From NCBI GenBank assembly GCA_029721435.1, contig CM056573.1, positions 95,864,947 through 95,928,946 of the forward strand: 64,000 nucleotides of DNA, read 5' to 3'. Origin of the DNA: Gymnothorax reevesii (lineage: Eukaryota > Chordata > Actinopteri > Anguilliformes > Muraenidae). A model generated the notes under the pieces. It was not told the origin of the DNA. It was given only the letters and a program-made list of their open reading frames with translations, and did no database searches. Shown here one piece after another: positions 11,492 through 22,385 of this stretch; the stretch's first letter is position 1; every line of letters starts with the position of its first letter. The translations under genes were made by a program, and so were the position numbers.

Positions 11492-12415
11492 TGTAATGAG
11501 ATTGCCGTTGGGGGTGTTTTTGTGTTTAATTGAATAATTGGGCTGGATTGTGAGAACATGTGGTTGATTTAGTTTAGGTAATAAAAGGAGATTGGGAGGG
11601 AGGAGAGAGGGAGGTTGTTCCGGTGCGTTGTGGCAGTTTTGGGAGAGTGGGGTTCGCTGAGTGTCATTCGCGGCTGTGTAGAGTCGCCGCTGACGAAGAT
11701 AGTAAGATCAGGGGGTCTAGCTGTTCCGGCGCTAGGAGGGGAGGCTAGGTGCCTCCTTTAGACAGAGAGGGGTGGGGTTAGGAATGCCACAATGGCTCCC
11801 TTCTTGGCTGCTGTATGCAAGCATGTGGACTGTGGGTTCTAGTAGCCTGCAATTGAAGTTGTCGGTTGTTTGCGTGGTGCCATTTTGCGACCTGCCTTCT
11901 AACGCCACTGTAGTGGATGGTTTCAGCCTAATAAGTCCTGCGGGTATCAGACGATACCATTAGCCCAGACCCCGAGGATGGGTCTTGTTAATGTGGCGAG
12001 TTGAGTAGACTTTTTAATCTTCATATATGTTGTCTTGTCAATGTATTGTGATTGTGTAATTTATTCTAAACTTGGTGAAGAGCTGGGGGAGGGCTGGTTT
12101 AGGGAAGTGGTTTGGGCTGCTGGGAGGGTCTGTCATTTGGTGCCTCTTGTGTGATGGAATGTTGGGTGGGGTAGTCCTTGAATTGCTGTATAACCTTCTG
12201 GGAAGTGCGCTGAATTTGTTTATATTGTGTCATACTGTGTCGCGGTGAATCTAGCCGGTAGGCGAAATGCTGTGATTGCCACATATAGGCCCTGGGCCTG
12301 CCCCTAGCTTCATCTTATGCCAGCTACTCTCTGTGCCTTGGCTGTATGAATAAAGATTATGATTTGTAATCCTTGGGCTTCCTTCTTCCTAATGTGGATT
12401 GGCATACGTATTCCA
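11492..12415 (+). repeat. Right Gypsy LTR
   Basis: The first 586 bp match the left LTR; the next roughly 340 bp are present only here and include AATAAA at 12349-12354, the expected R-region polyadenylation signal. The end is placed near GGATTGGCA at about 12409-12415 because LTRs end in CA and lie soon after the polyadenylation signal; this boundary is a guess. Confidence 0.65.
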
Positions 12416-13343
12416 TATGTAAGTGCTTTACACTTTTGTTGCTGAGACAAGGTTTATTACAATATTTCAAATTGGTCAAAAAGACCTACAAATTCGTTCA
12501 AACTCAAACTTCTTCGTTCGGAGTAATTTGTGTTACCTGCTCTTCCAATGTCAATGCGTATCCTCCTCTAAAGCGGAGTTCTAAGTACGGAACAGTTCAG
12601 CAGCCTCCTACACAAGCATTACCTCCCTTTCGTGTCCTGGTGCCGGATGCCAGCCGTTCAAACCTCAGTGATATCGCGCAAGCATCTGAAAGTGGCTCCA
12701 GCAGTAGAGGCTACAGCATTCATCCGGCTCGTCCCTCGCAAAAAAATCGGAGCTTCGCGGTGTTTAACTGTCTTCTTTTCTTAATTGGCTTTCCCTATTC
12801 CTGACATCGAGCGGTAGGTTACATTTCACCAGCTACATCAATTTATCCGCATTCCATTCTCAAGTACAAGGCAGGAATTTGTCAGGTCTTTATCTTTTGT
12901 TTCGGTTTTTCAGATGGGCATTAGTGTGGTCTATTTCGTGAATTCCGTATCATTAGGTGTTTAACAATTGTCAAGTTCTCTGCGGCTTTGGAGTTTATCG
13001 AGTTTTATTTGTTAATCTCGAGCGTCGTCAACACTTAATGATCTTCCTTAATTGCCATCGGCTGCTACGTTAACTGGAACATTTTTCTACAATATAAAAT
13101 CTTGTTTGCTGAAGCTGCGTTATATATCTCCTAGATTACATGTGATTCTGTCTCTTGAGGTTACAAAGTTAAACAATCACAACAGCTGGGATTCATCGAT
13201 TACGGTCGTAATTTTAGTTTTTATCTACATATGGCATCAGGTCAGCGTACCACAGTCTCGATCAAGTGATTAGTTTCACCGCATATCGCTTTAAAGGCGC
13301 TTCAAGTGAATAGTGCTGTAAGAAGTCGCGCGTGAATCCGTAG

Positions 13344-13383
13344 CATTCATTCATTCATTCATTCATTCATTCATTCATTCATT
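13344..13383. repeat. (ATTC)n microsatellite
   Basis: About nine to ten uninterrupted ATTC units. Confidence 0.95.
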
Positions 13384-13827
13384 TATAATACGCACTTCTT
13401 GGGAATCGGATGTAACCTGTCGGGATGGAAATGATCAGTCCTATTCCCGTGGAATCTTGGCGAAAACATGAAATTATTTGATACAAGTTTGCTTACTTCA
13501 TAAAGAGAAATCGTAAAGTCTTGTTGCATTATATAGGTAGGCTTATGTGGATGGGGGTGAGAAATGAATGAATAAAAAAAAAAATCAAAAAACAAAGATC
13601 GCTTTTCCTCATCACCCTTGCCATTCTTGATAAAATTTATTTAAACTCTGCTTCGGTATCAATCCGTAAGTAAGGATATATTAATCCTGATTTTGATCTT
13701 GGATCTTTGGAATCTCAGTCTTTAAGCTAGAATTCTGCTATTAAGCGTGAGAATCTTTACTTCATCACTTGCATCAAATGGCTATCGATATGAAAAGCAA
13801 ACATTAAAATCAGCAGGGATGGAGGTG

Positions 13828-13848
13828 ATTTGCATAAATTATGCAAAT
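13828..13848. promoter_or_regulatory. Palindromic octamer (Oct/POU-like) pair
   Basis: ATTTGCATAA and its exact reverse complement TTATGCAAAT are separated by one base, giving two inverted ATGCAAAT octamers. A YY1-like AACATGGCCGCC follows at about 13858. Matching motifs are seen; binding is inference. Confidence 0.35.
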
Positions 13849-15974
13849 TAGGATTCCAACATGGCCGCCGCAAAGGGGCAGATCATGACGTTTTCAAAAC
13901 GCCACATCCCAGTAACTAAGACATTTCAACTCTGTGCGCAGGCTGTCTGATCCAGCATCTATGGGCTAAACCTTAAAGTTGGATACTATAACATAATGCA
14001 AAGGTTTTGAAATTTTGCTCTTGACTTAAACTCTCTACCTGATTATATATTCAGCACCCCTGAAATTAAGAGTACCAAAAGGGCCATTGTAGCTGTCTGA
14101 AGACAAATTCCCTTTTGTAATATTTGTCATCTTTGTACTTGCCTCATGAGCATATCCTTTATTTGGGTAATGGTGCATTGGAAATGTATGTGAAGTGATT
14201 TTTCATCTGTTGCTTTAAATGGTTTAATTCGCGAAGACCGCACAATTGATCACATGACCGGTGAAAGATAGAAATATGTACACGTCATCAGATGAACAGA
14301 AAAGAATGAGACAAGTCGTTAACATTTCGTTGATTTAAAAAAAAGATTTTTTTTTTTCTCTGCAAAGTTTGGAACATGTGGGAAAGGCACACAACGGTAT
14401 GTCTAATCTCATGTTGTACCTTATGTTTTGTGGTGTTAGTCAAACAATTTTAACTGAACCGAATGCAGTCCATCGATGTCTGTTCTGTTTGCATTGTAGC
14501 TTTCACGGAGTTAAAGGAGCAACAGAACAGCTCAGAACGAAAACGGAAACGATTAAAACCTCTTAAACATCAGTGCATGTTGAAATAATCCCATGTAATA
14601 CTACAATTATTACTATTACAAATACAGCTTATTTGGGTCCAGGACAACCATCATGCTGTTTACTATTGAGGATCCAAATGTAATTAAAATTGGACTAGTG
14701 GTTTTGAGAAGCAGCGCGCGAAATGTGGAAAATGTTTTGGTAGTTTATAGCAGCAATCTACCTTAAGTTCATCTTAAACCAGTCCCAGTCGAATCACTAG
14801 TAGAACTGCTCCAGAACTAGGTGAAGATGATGATCATAATGTAAAATGGTTGAGCTCTTTCATATTTAAAGCTTTTGATTCAGTTTTTACATAATTTCTA
14901 TGGGTTTTGTATTCAGTCTTAATTTGTGCAAGGTTGTTGTGCAACCTTATCGAACAGCTTGGGGTGTGAATCAAGTTTCAGGGACCGACCCTCATTTTGG
15001 GGTCTGGTTTCAATCTTCAGAATCGAGACATAAGAATCAGTTCGTCAGTTGTTGGTTGACTCCCAGTCTGTTATTGGGTTTCATTGGTTGTGCGATAAGG
15101 AATTTTAATTCTAACCATTTCCAATACGGATTAAACATGCTGATTTGGAAATGGGCATCGGTCTCTGCCTGTGGCCCTCTGCCTCAACCATAGTCAAGGT
15201 GCAGCTCTCTGTGGCCTCATCAAATTGGTATCCGTACCTTACTTCTAAGTTGGTGGTGGTTCGCTTGTATTCAGTCATTGTTCAAACTCAAGTTTTAACT
15301 AGGTGTTGGGTGATGCTTGCTTACGTAAGTCATTGATGTCTGAATTTTGATGGTTTGCAAGTGATGGACATATATCATAGATGTTTGCTCTGTGTGAATG
15401 AATTGTCCTTGTGCTTTGTCAATGAACACAGCAATCCATTCAAGCTGCCAAAATGTATGAATGCTATGCCGTAAATTCATTGATCCTTCAGTAGGTAGGG
15501 CTGAGCTTGCAAGTGGTAATCTAATGCTTGTCACATTTACCTACTCGGGACATTCATTCAGGTTCTGAAAGTTAAATTTGCAGCTCATTGCAGGCGAGAC
15601 ATTCCAATTTTCAAGCATGGGCGTTAGTCATCTGTGGGCATTCATAAATGCAACCCATATCCTCAACGATAATCCAAGTGCAGTTCTCATGGCCTCATCA
15701 AAGCCGCGCCCTTACTTTACACAAGTGGGCGGACTCGCTCGCATGCGTGCAATGTTTGTGGTCCAATTGGGGTAGGAGATGTGAACTGTTGGGCATTAAT
15801 AAACCATGCTATTCAGGCATTATTTTCAAATGTTATATGGGCAAGGTATGTGTTCATTGCAAATTGTCATTCAATAAGTTGCTGTTAAATGATTGCAGTG
15901 TTTATTCTGAAGGTGTCAAACCATTACAAATGCTATGCCGTGTTTTCTTGTCCTCTCGCAGTAGCAATTTCCCA

Positions 15975-16724
15975 TGCGCTACACGAGCGCCAAGATCATG
16001 TGCTGCCTTGCCGGCAGCCATCACGGATACTACGCATGCATCCACATCACGTCCACTCGCAGTGGCACAGCTCACAAGCGCTTGGCTAGCATTTTGGTTA
16101 TGGGTGCTCATTGCCTAGCTGGCAAGCAGTCACAGATACTTCGCAAGAGTCTACCTCATGTCCACTAGCAGTGGTAATGTTCACGTATTTGGATGGCGTG
16201 ATGGTAAGTATCTATATTCGTAAGTAAGCACAAGTGCTTGGCTAGCGCTTCGGTTATGGGCACACCTTGCCTAGCTGGCAAGCAGTCATAGATACTCTGT
16301 GAGTATCTACTTCACATCACTGGCTGTGACCGTTCTTATGCACTTAAGTAATATGGCAGAGTGTGAGTGTCCATTCTGGTAAGTAAGCACAGATACCTTG
16401 TCGGTATCTCCTCATGTCCACTAGCTGTGGCATTGCTCATTAGAGCTAAGGTATTGGGTGCACATTGCCTAGCTGGCACATCATCACAGATGCTACGCAA
16501 GCATCTCCTCACTTCCACTTGCCATGGAAGTATACGTGCTTCATTAGCACAAGGCTTTCAAGGTAAAAGCCTAACCAGTAAGTATTCTCATTCCTTGCAT
16601 GACTGCTAGCAATTGTCATTTTCACAAGTGCTTGGCAAGCACTTTGGTATTGGGAGCACGTCTCCTAGCTGGCGCTCTTCACGTCCACTAGCAGTGGCAC
16701 AATCCATCCGCGCTTAGCTAGCGC
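15975..16724. repeat. Hairpin-rich repeat array with covarying stems
   Basis: Some 20 short inverted repeats occur within 750 bp. Recurrent types are AGATACT-N5-AGTATCT (also AGATACC/GGTATCT and AGATGCT/AGCATCT), CCACTAGCAGTGG (also CCACTCGCAGTGG and CCACTAGCTGTGG), GCCTAGCTGGC, and GTGCTTGGCAAGCAC or GCGCTTAGCTAGCGC. The order partly repeats every 150-190 bp, marking a diverged tandem array. Stem bases change in matched pairs between units while loops such as TAGCT persist. It lies just upstream of module B1. No protein or known RNA family is recognised. Confidence 0.75.
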
Positions 16725-16774
16725 AAAATGCTTGTAATTTCTCTAATGCATGTATTTTGTCTTTCAGGTATGTT

Positions 16775-16972
16775 CATTGCGATGACTCCTCGGTCCTCCA
16801 AGTCTCTCCTTTTGGGGGGCGGCTTTGCCTCTGCCTACCCAAGCAGATCAGCACCCCTCCTTGCTGGGAGGGTCCATGAGGACAAAGCCATCGCCAAAGA
16901 CTTTGTCAAATTAATTTTGTTGTTAATTCCATTGTCAAATCTTACATTTTAATTCTGAAATCTTCGTGATTG
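16775..16972 (+). repeat. Repeat module B1
   Basis: It matches module B2 (about 17170-17356): GGGGGGCGGCTTYGCCTCTG, CAGATCAGCACCCCTCCTTG, CATCGCCAAAGACTTTG and a TTTTAATTC...GTGATTGAA end, with small indels. It abuts A2 directly. Confidence 0.75.
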
Positions 16973-17106
16973 AAATGGGAATGTAAACAAAAGTTCAATC
17001 GCGAGACATAGGACGCAAGCAATCGGTCTTACCCAATCGTAACCCTTTATTTTCTATATAAATGCCCGTGACACGTTCCGTTTGGCTGTTTCAGAGATTC
17101 TGCATC
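16973..17106 (+). repeat. Repeat module A2 (TATA-bearing)
   Basis: Second copy of module A1, with TCTATATAAATGCC near 17054; it begins immediately after B1 and is followed by about 65 bp and then B2. Confidence 0.8.
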
Positions 17107-17169
17107 GCCCATCACCATCGACTTCTGACTCCGGCCTCTTCAGCATCAAATCCATCCTCCCCATGGCAA

Positions 17170-17356
17170 TCTGATGACCCTTCAAGGGGGGCGGCTTCGC
17201 CTCTGCCTACTACCCAGGCAGATCAGCACCCCTCCTTGCTAGAGGGTCCTTGAGGACGGAGTCATCGCCAAAGACTTTGTCAAATTAATTTCATTGTTAA
17301 TTCCATTGTCAAATAAATCTTTTACATTTTAATTCAGAAGTCTTTGTGATTGAATT
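17170..17356 (+). repeat. Repeat module B2
   Basis: Second copy of B1. It contains AATAAATC about 40 bp before its end, a possible polyadenylation signal that B1 has lost through a small deletion. Confidence 0.75.
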
Positions 17357-17835
17357 ATCTCTATAAGTATACACTTGTCAGCCAAAACAAAGAAAGCAGG
17401 TTCTTGATTGTGGTGCCCCATCCATGCCGCTGTTCCCGATTGAGGAGGTCAACAGCACTGCCAGGGCCTGCTTGCTCAGCCGAAAATCAGGCCTGGGGTC
17501 TTCTCCACCAAACAATGTCCAGCACAGGGACACAGAGGTTGACCCTGCAGTACTCAGGGTCTGGGCTGGTATAGGGAAAGAGGAGAACTTGGTAAATGGG
17601 GGGAAAAAAAGCTGGATATTTATTGTGAAGAACTTTGATAGGTTATAAATTTTACCTATCCATCTACTCAGCTGTTTTAAACTGAGCAATGGTTTTCTTT
17701 AATATTAAAATAAGATTCAGTATTTTCAGTGATGAAATATTCAGAACCTTTATGCAAGTAAAAGGTTGCATTTTACTGCTGTAGATGTTCAAGGTTGAGC
17801 TGATTTCAATTACTCAATATTCTGTACTTCTAGTT
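17357..17835. other. Short spacer without recognised features
   Basis: Small overlapping open frames occur on both strands near 17400-17650, but none shows a domain or a consistent codon pattern. Nothing further is supported. Confidence 0.5.
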
Positions 17836-18657
17836 AGCTCACCTGACGAAGTCAGATGAGCTTATGTCATGGCCTGTTTGTCCGTCGTCCGTAAACATCT
17901 CCTCCTCCGAAACCGCTGGGCCTATGAAGCTGAAACTTGACAGGTACCTTCCTACCCATAAGGACACCAAAGTTTGTTCAAGCGTTCCGATCCGATTTCA
18001 AACATTGCCGCCACGGTGGCCATATTGAATATCACATAATTGGCCATCTGAAAGCTATTTATGCACATATTCAGCTGAATTTTGCTATGTAGTTAGTACG
18101 TGGCAAGATTAATCACATATCATACGGCTTTTTCTGTATTTTGAATTTTGACCTTGCTTTGACCTTCAACTTTATACAACCCCTGTGAGTTACATTGAAA
18201 TCTTTCAAAATCATCATCTACAAAACTACTCGGCCAATGAAGCTAAAACTTGGCAGGTATCTTCCTACATGAAAACACTAAAGTTTGTTCAAGGCGTTTT
18301 GATCCGATTTCAAATATGGCTGCTTCGGTGGCCATTTTGAAAATGACATTAAACACCATCTATAAGCTATTTATACATATATTCAGCTCATTTTTGCTAT
18401 GTAGGTAGTAGGTAGCAAGATACATGACATATAATTCAGGTTTTAAATGTCAATGTCACTGGAGGTAATAAGTTGAAATCTGGCCTTTGGCTACTGGTCA
18501 AAAGTTGGCATGCAAGAAAGTCCTTGGGTTTTTGATGACTAGTTTGAGCTAAACTAGTAGGGTGTGTAAGAAGCAGTTTAACTCAAACTATTTGGGTGTG
18601 TAAGAAGCGGTTTGAGTTAAACTGCTTCTTACACACCCTTGAGTGGTCAGGTGAGCT
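17836..18657. mobile_element. Non-autonomous repeat with AGCTCACCTGA termini
   Basis: AGCTCACCTGA at 17836-17846 is mirrored by TCAGGTGAGCT at 18647-18657. The interior has a TTTGTCCGTCGTCCG tract followed by CTCCTCCGAAAC, a build that I recall from abundant repeats of fish and other aquatic animals; two diverged copies of a 'GAAGCT(G/A)AAACTTGGCAGGTA...AAGTTTGTTCAAG' block occur inside (about 17930 and 18238). No coding region. The class is not established. Confidence 0.6.
18560..18638. repeat. Perfect 29-bp inverted repeat
   Basis: Arms at 18560-18588 and 18610-18638 are exact reverse complements, starting GGGTGTGTAAGAAGC and ending in CACACCC. The 21-bp loop contains a third copy of GGGTGTGTAAGAAGC. 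It lies at the right end of the AGCTCACCTGA element. Confidence 0.9.
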
Positions 18658-19073
18658 ACAGGGCCCGTGGCACTATTTTTTTGTAGTTTGAGGTAAAAGC
18701 GCATTTTTTTTTTTTGCTTTGTGCTTCCTTTTCCTGATTTTCATATTGATTTTGGAGTTGGAGAATGCTATAAATCCACAAAGGAATGTCACTCAAATGT
18801 TTGTTTAAAGCATGATCATTCCACATCAACACATTTTGGGATCGCTACATTGTTTTCCTGAACAGGAAGGGTATGAAAATTTGTAATCTGCAATGTAACT
18901 AGCTGGATAAAGGTAGTGATTCGAGAAATAAATGAGTAGCTGGAAAGTACACAATTTGCCCATAAGACATAGAGGACAAGTAGCATAAATATGCATAAAA
19001 TGGAACTATAAAAAGTACAGGTATCTAGAATTAGCAGTTCTAGATGCATAACACACGCGTTATGGGCGCGTTA

Positions 19074-19136
19074 AGCAGCTTTCACATCGGACGCGAAACA
19101 AATTTTTCGTGCGACAGATTATATTCAAAGTCATGT
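19074..19136. mobile_element. Harbinger-like terminal fragment
   Basis: After TTA (19071-19073) the sequence AGCAGCTTTCACATCGGACG and the following CGAAACAAATTTTTCG match the ends of the elements at 1-142 and 48788-49769. No matching right end was found nearby, so the element is truncated or very diverged. Confidence 0.6.
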
Positions 19137-20755
19137 CCACTTAACAGCTGCTGCATGATAGTTCGCATGCTCTGCTAATTAAAAATGCTCCTGGTTAACC
19201 TATATGCAGTACTTCTGATCGGTATGCTTGTGTTACTTTGGTAAGCATCAATGTGACAGTTTCATCATAACATTGCCTGATTGTAGCCAGCACAGTTGAA
19301 GCTAACCGGAGAGGTGCAGTTAGACAAGACGCAGGTTTTGCAAAGCTTGGGGAGCATTTTTGGGTGCTTGTGAAACGATCGCTTTACTTATCCATGACCG
19401 GGGTCAGCCTGATACTTCTCCAATACCTGGGCAAGCTCTCAGATGCTACCAGTGAAAGCAGTAGGGAAGCGCACAGGCTATAACGTGTCCGGTATAACAA
19501 ACAATTTCTCTGCATTTCTGTCGATTGAATATTAAATCGACAGTTGAATATTTAATTTTTTCCTGTAACAGTTATCGATTCGCTAGCTCCACATAAGCAA
19601 CGGTTCACGCAAACGGAACTTAATGGTCTGTAAAACCTGTATTATGTTCATGACATAACCGGAGCTCAGCTCTCGCCCACTATCCATAATGCGCCCATTC
19701 TCTGCGAGGAAATGCTGGTCATTCCAACGCAATGAGTAAACCACTACCACAGGCAATTTCCGAAAAGGCCGTTTAGCCTGGAGCTTTCACCCCTCCATCA
19801 TATACCAGCTCAGAAGCTGTTCGTTACTCCATGTTAACCAGAAGGTCCTAACCCACCACGAACCAGCAGGTCCTAATTCACACCGAAGCAATTCATAAGC
19901 TGTTGCTCCACTTTTAGCTGCTTCTCACTGTCCATGTTCCCCGCTAAACTCAGACCCACCAGATTTCTACAATCTCCGGTCTACACCTGGGTATGTCGAC
20001 CCATTCTACAAATGTGTCTGTATGGCGTGGATTCTAGCTTTCCCTCAATCCTAGCTATAGAGTAGAAAAACCGCTGTGCTCACCACTGTTGCTGTAGCAA
20101 ACTGTAGCCAATAGCAAGTTTGAACTTGAGCTGCCACTTTCGTACTGCGTCCTCCACTTTCGCTGCTGTTTATTAGAACAAGTTCATTTCAATAGATCTA
20201 TATTCAAGTATAGCCTTAGATTTCGCAATTTCCCCGCTGATTCTTGATCAGATGGCAGCCGTGTCTGACATTTCACCCTAGGGAGGCGGACCCGGAAAAC
20301 TGCGTTCTGCACCCTCGTCTTTTTTTTTACTATGACAAAAGCATTTAGTGTGCATCAACCTGATAAATTATCATAAACAGTTTCTGCTCCTTTGGGCCGA
20401 TAAGCTATTGTCGTGGTGTGGCATCCGTTGTCCATTGTCTGGAACAATCTTTTTTTTTTGGTCCGATAAATTTTTGTATAAATTTGCCATCACATACAAC
20501 CAGACTATATCTCCCGACATTTTTTAAAAATTATTTTTGATTTCATCTTTTTTGTCCGTTTTATGGGCTCTTGAAATGTTTTCCCCCAGTGTTAAAGATA
20601 GGACTGAGAAATTTTAAAAAATGATCTCTCAAAAAATGTGAGTTAATTTGTTTTTCTAAATCAGGCAATCAACTTACTTTGGTACAGTCAATGTACAGTT
20701 TGAGCGCCATTTTGATTGAATCGATGGAAGTGGGTCTAGTAGGGGTGCCAAATGG
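19137..20755. other. No supported feature
   Basis: No long open frame, repeat pair or RNA gene could be recognised in this 1.6 kb. Confidence 0.5.
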
Positions 20756-22355
20756 TTGCAGATAGAGATTAAGTTTGTATTACCGGTATCGACTTATAGG
20801 AACTCATATATGACTTCTATTTTGGCTATGTTAAAGTTGACCTCAGATGACTTTGAAAGGTCAAATTGGAGGTCAAGGAAAATATTTTCAATATATAAAG
20901 AGAGGACTTTAAATTTCAAAAAATTATTTCTGAAAAACTGTCCAATAACATTTTTTCTAAATCTGGCAATCAACTCACCTTGATACACTTTAAGTAACAG
21001 TGTTATTGCCGTTTTTATTGAATCGACAGAAGTGGGTCTAGTGGTGGCGCTGTAATTTAACATTGGGTCTTATGGAGAATAGGCAAAATGGCCGGTGGAA
21101 GGAAATGGTACAGATAGAGATTAAGTTTGTATTACTGGAATATAGTAAGTCATATATGACCTATATTTTGGCTGTGTTTAAGTTGACCTCAGATCACACA
21201 GTGAAAGGTCAAACTTGAGGTCAAGCAAAATGTTACAATTTTCAAAAGCTTCAAATGCTTGAAAATATTGAATATTGGGAACATATGTGTATTGAACACT
21301 TATCGGAAGTCATATATGAAATTTCATGTGGTGGCCTTTAACTTGACCCTCAGTGACCTCTGAAGGTCAAACTTAACATAGCGAAATTTCAATGACTTCT
21401 ATCACAAAAACTATAACAGACAGAGCTTAGGTATGTATTGTGGGCATATTGGAAGTCATTTGGTGACCTTGAACTTGACCTTGAGTAACCTTCAACAGTC
21501 AAACTTAACAGTGCAATTTAAATGACTTTTATCAGCAAAATTGCTACAGATAGGGCGTATAGGAAGTCACATATGAACTTTCATTTGGCGACCTTCATAT
21601 TGACCTGCAAAGGTTAGACTTGACCTAGTGAAAGTTCAATGACTTCTATCACCAAAAAGGTCACAGATGGAACCTAAGTTTGTATCACAGACTTAAAGGA
21701 AGTCACACATGAACATTGAATTTGACTGTTGGTGACCTTTGAGGGTCAAACTTGACCTAATACAATTACAATGACAATGTATTGCCAAAACGATCACAGA
21801 TGGAGCTTTGGTTTGTATTAGAGACATACAGGAAGTCATATATGAACCTTCATGTGGAGACCTTTGTATTGACCTTCGAAGATCAAATGTGACCTAATGA
21901 AAATTCAATTACTTGTATCACTGAAATGGTCATACAGTTTTGTGTTACAGACATCCAGGAAGTCACATATGAATTTTCATTTGGTGGCATTCAACTTGAC
22001 TGTCAGTGACCTTTGAGGGTCAAACTTGGTAGTGAAATTAGCCTGACTTTTATCACCAAAATGGTGACAGATGGAGCAAAAGTTTGTATAGAGACATTAA
22101 TAAAGTGATATATGAAGTTCGTCTGCTGACCTCAACTTGACCCTTTGAGGTTCACAATTGCCAGATTGAATTTTCAATGACTTGTATCACCAAAACTGCC
22201 TCAGAGCTAAGGATTGGGTATTACAGAGGGTTTTATAAATGTATGTGATCTTTTATTTAATGACCTTGACATTGGGTCAAACCTCACATGTAATTTTCAT
22301 AATTTGTATCATCACAATAAGATTGCTTGCCGGTAACCTACAGGACCCTCAGTCC
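20756..22355. repeat. Degenerate tandem array, unit about 117-138 bp, with TGACCT/AGGTCA pairs
   Basis: An anchor like AATGACTTCTATCACCAAAA recurs near 21391, 21521, 21638, 21770, 21908, 22043, 22176 and 22299. Each unit also holds GGAAGTCATATATGAA and a pair such as TGACCTTTGAGGGTCAAAC. Two earlier, larger units (from 20756 and 21109) share CAGATAGAGATTAAGTTTGT. The array ends CCTACAGGACCCTCAGTCC and a T-rich tract, similar to the sequence just past the element at 17836-18657 (CTACAGGGCCCGTGG), so the two may be related repeat families. Confidence 0.8.
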
Positions 22356-22385
22356 TATTTTTCTTTTTCTTTTTCTTTTCTTTTC

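Larger units (their letters stand above)
5622..12415 (+). mobile_element. Ty3/Gypsy LTR retrotransposon, gag deleted and pol broken
   Basis: Direct repeats of about 587 bp at 5622-6208 and 11492-12077 flank a pol region in the order protease, RT, RNase H, integrase (Gypsy order). A polypurine tract precedes the right LTR. The right LTR runs on past the shared part to a polyadenylation signal, whereas the left copy jumps straight into protease-proximal sequence, so a deletion has removed the end of the left LTR, the primer site and gag. A solo LTR (8178-9188) splits pol. The right boundary near 12415 is an estimate and no target duplication was confirmed. Confidence 0.88.
12416..15970. other. 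Interior of the split-repeat unit; no recognised gene
   Basis: I recognise no protein in this AT-moderate 3.5-kb stretch. An open frame at 12373-12804 has a Pro/Ser-rich end (VPDASRSNLSDIAQASESG) but no domain I know. Two diverged copies of a segment with CAGYTCTC...TGGCCTCATCAAA occur near 15180-15225 and 15660-15705, suggesting old internal duplication. An ATTC microsatellite and a palindromic octamer pair are listed separately. Confidence 0.5.
5443..17356 (+). mobile_element. Candidate split-direct-repeat (Ngaro/DIRS-type) retroelement, host to a Gypsy insertion
   Basis: Two repeat modules occur in the order A1 (5443-5576), a long interior, B1 (about 16775-16972), A2 (16973-17106), B2 (about 17170-17356). 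A1-interior-B1-A2-B2 is the published layout of Ngaro-type tyrosine-recombinase retroelements. The A modules carry a TATA-like TCTATATAAATGCC; B2 carries an AATAAA-type signal near its end. Removing the Gypsy insertion leaves about 5 kb of interior, in which I find no RT, RNase H or tyrosine-recombinase motif, so this would be a non-autonomous or badly decayed copy. Alternative: A1 is an unrelated fragment and B1-A2-B2 is a tandem LTR. Confidence 0.4.

Noticed and set aside
12410..12430. Target duplication for the Gypsy element at 5622
   Set aside because: No short word shared by both flanks at a consistent LTR end; the right boundary remains uncertain.
15975..16724. CRISPR array
   Set aside because: Repeats are diverged, palindromic and unequal in spacing, there are no uniform spacers, and the context is animal DNA.
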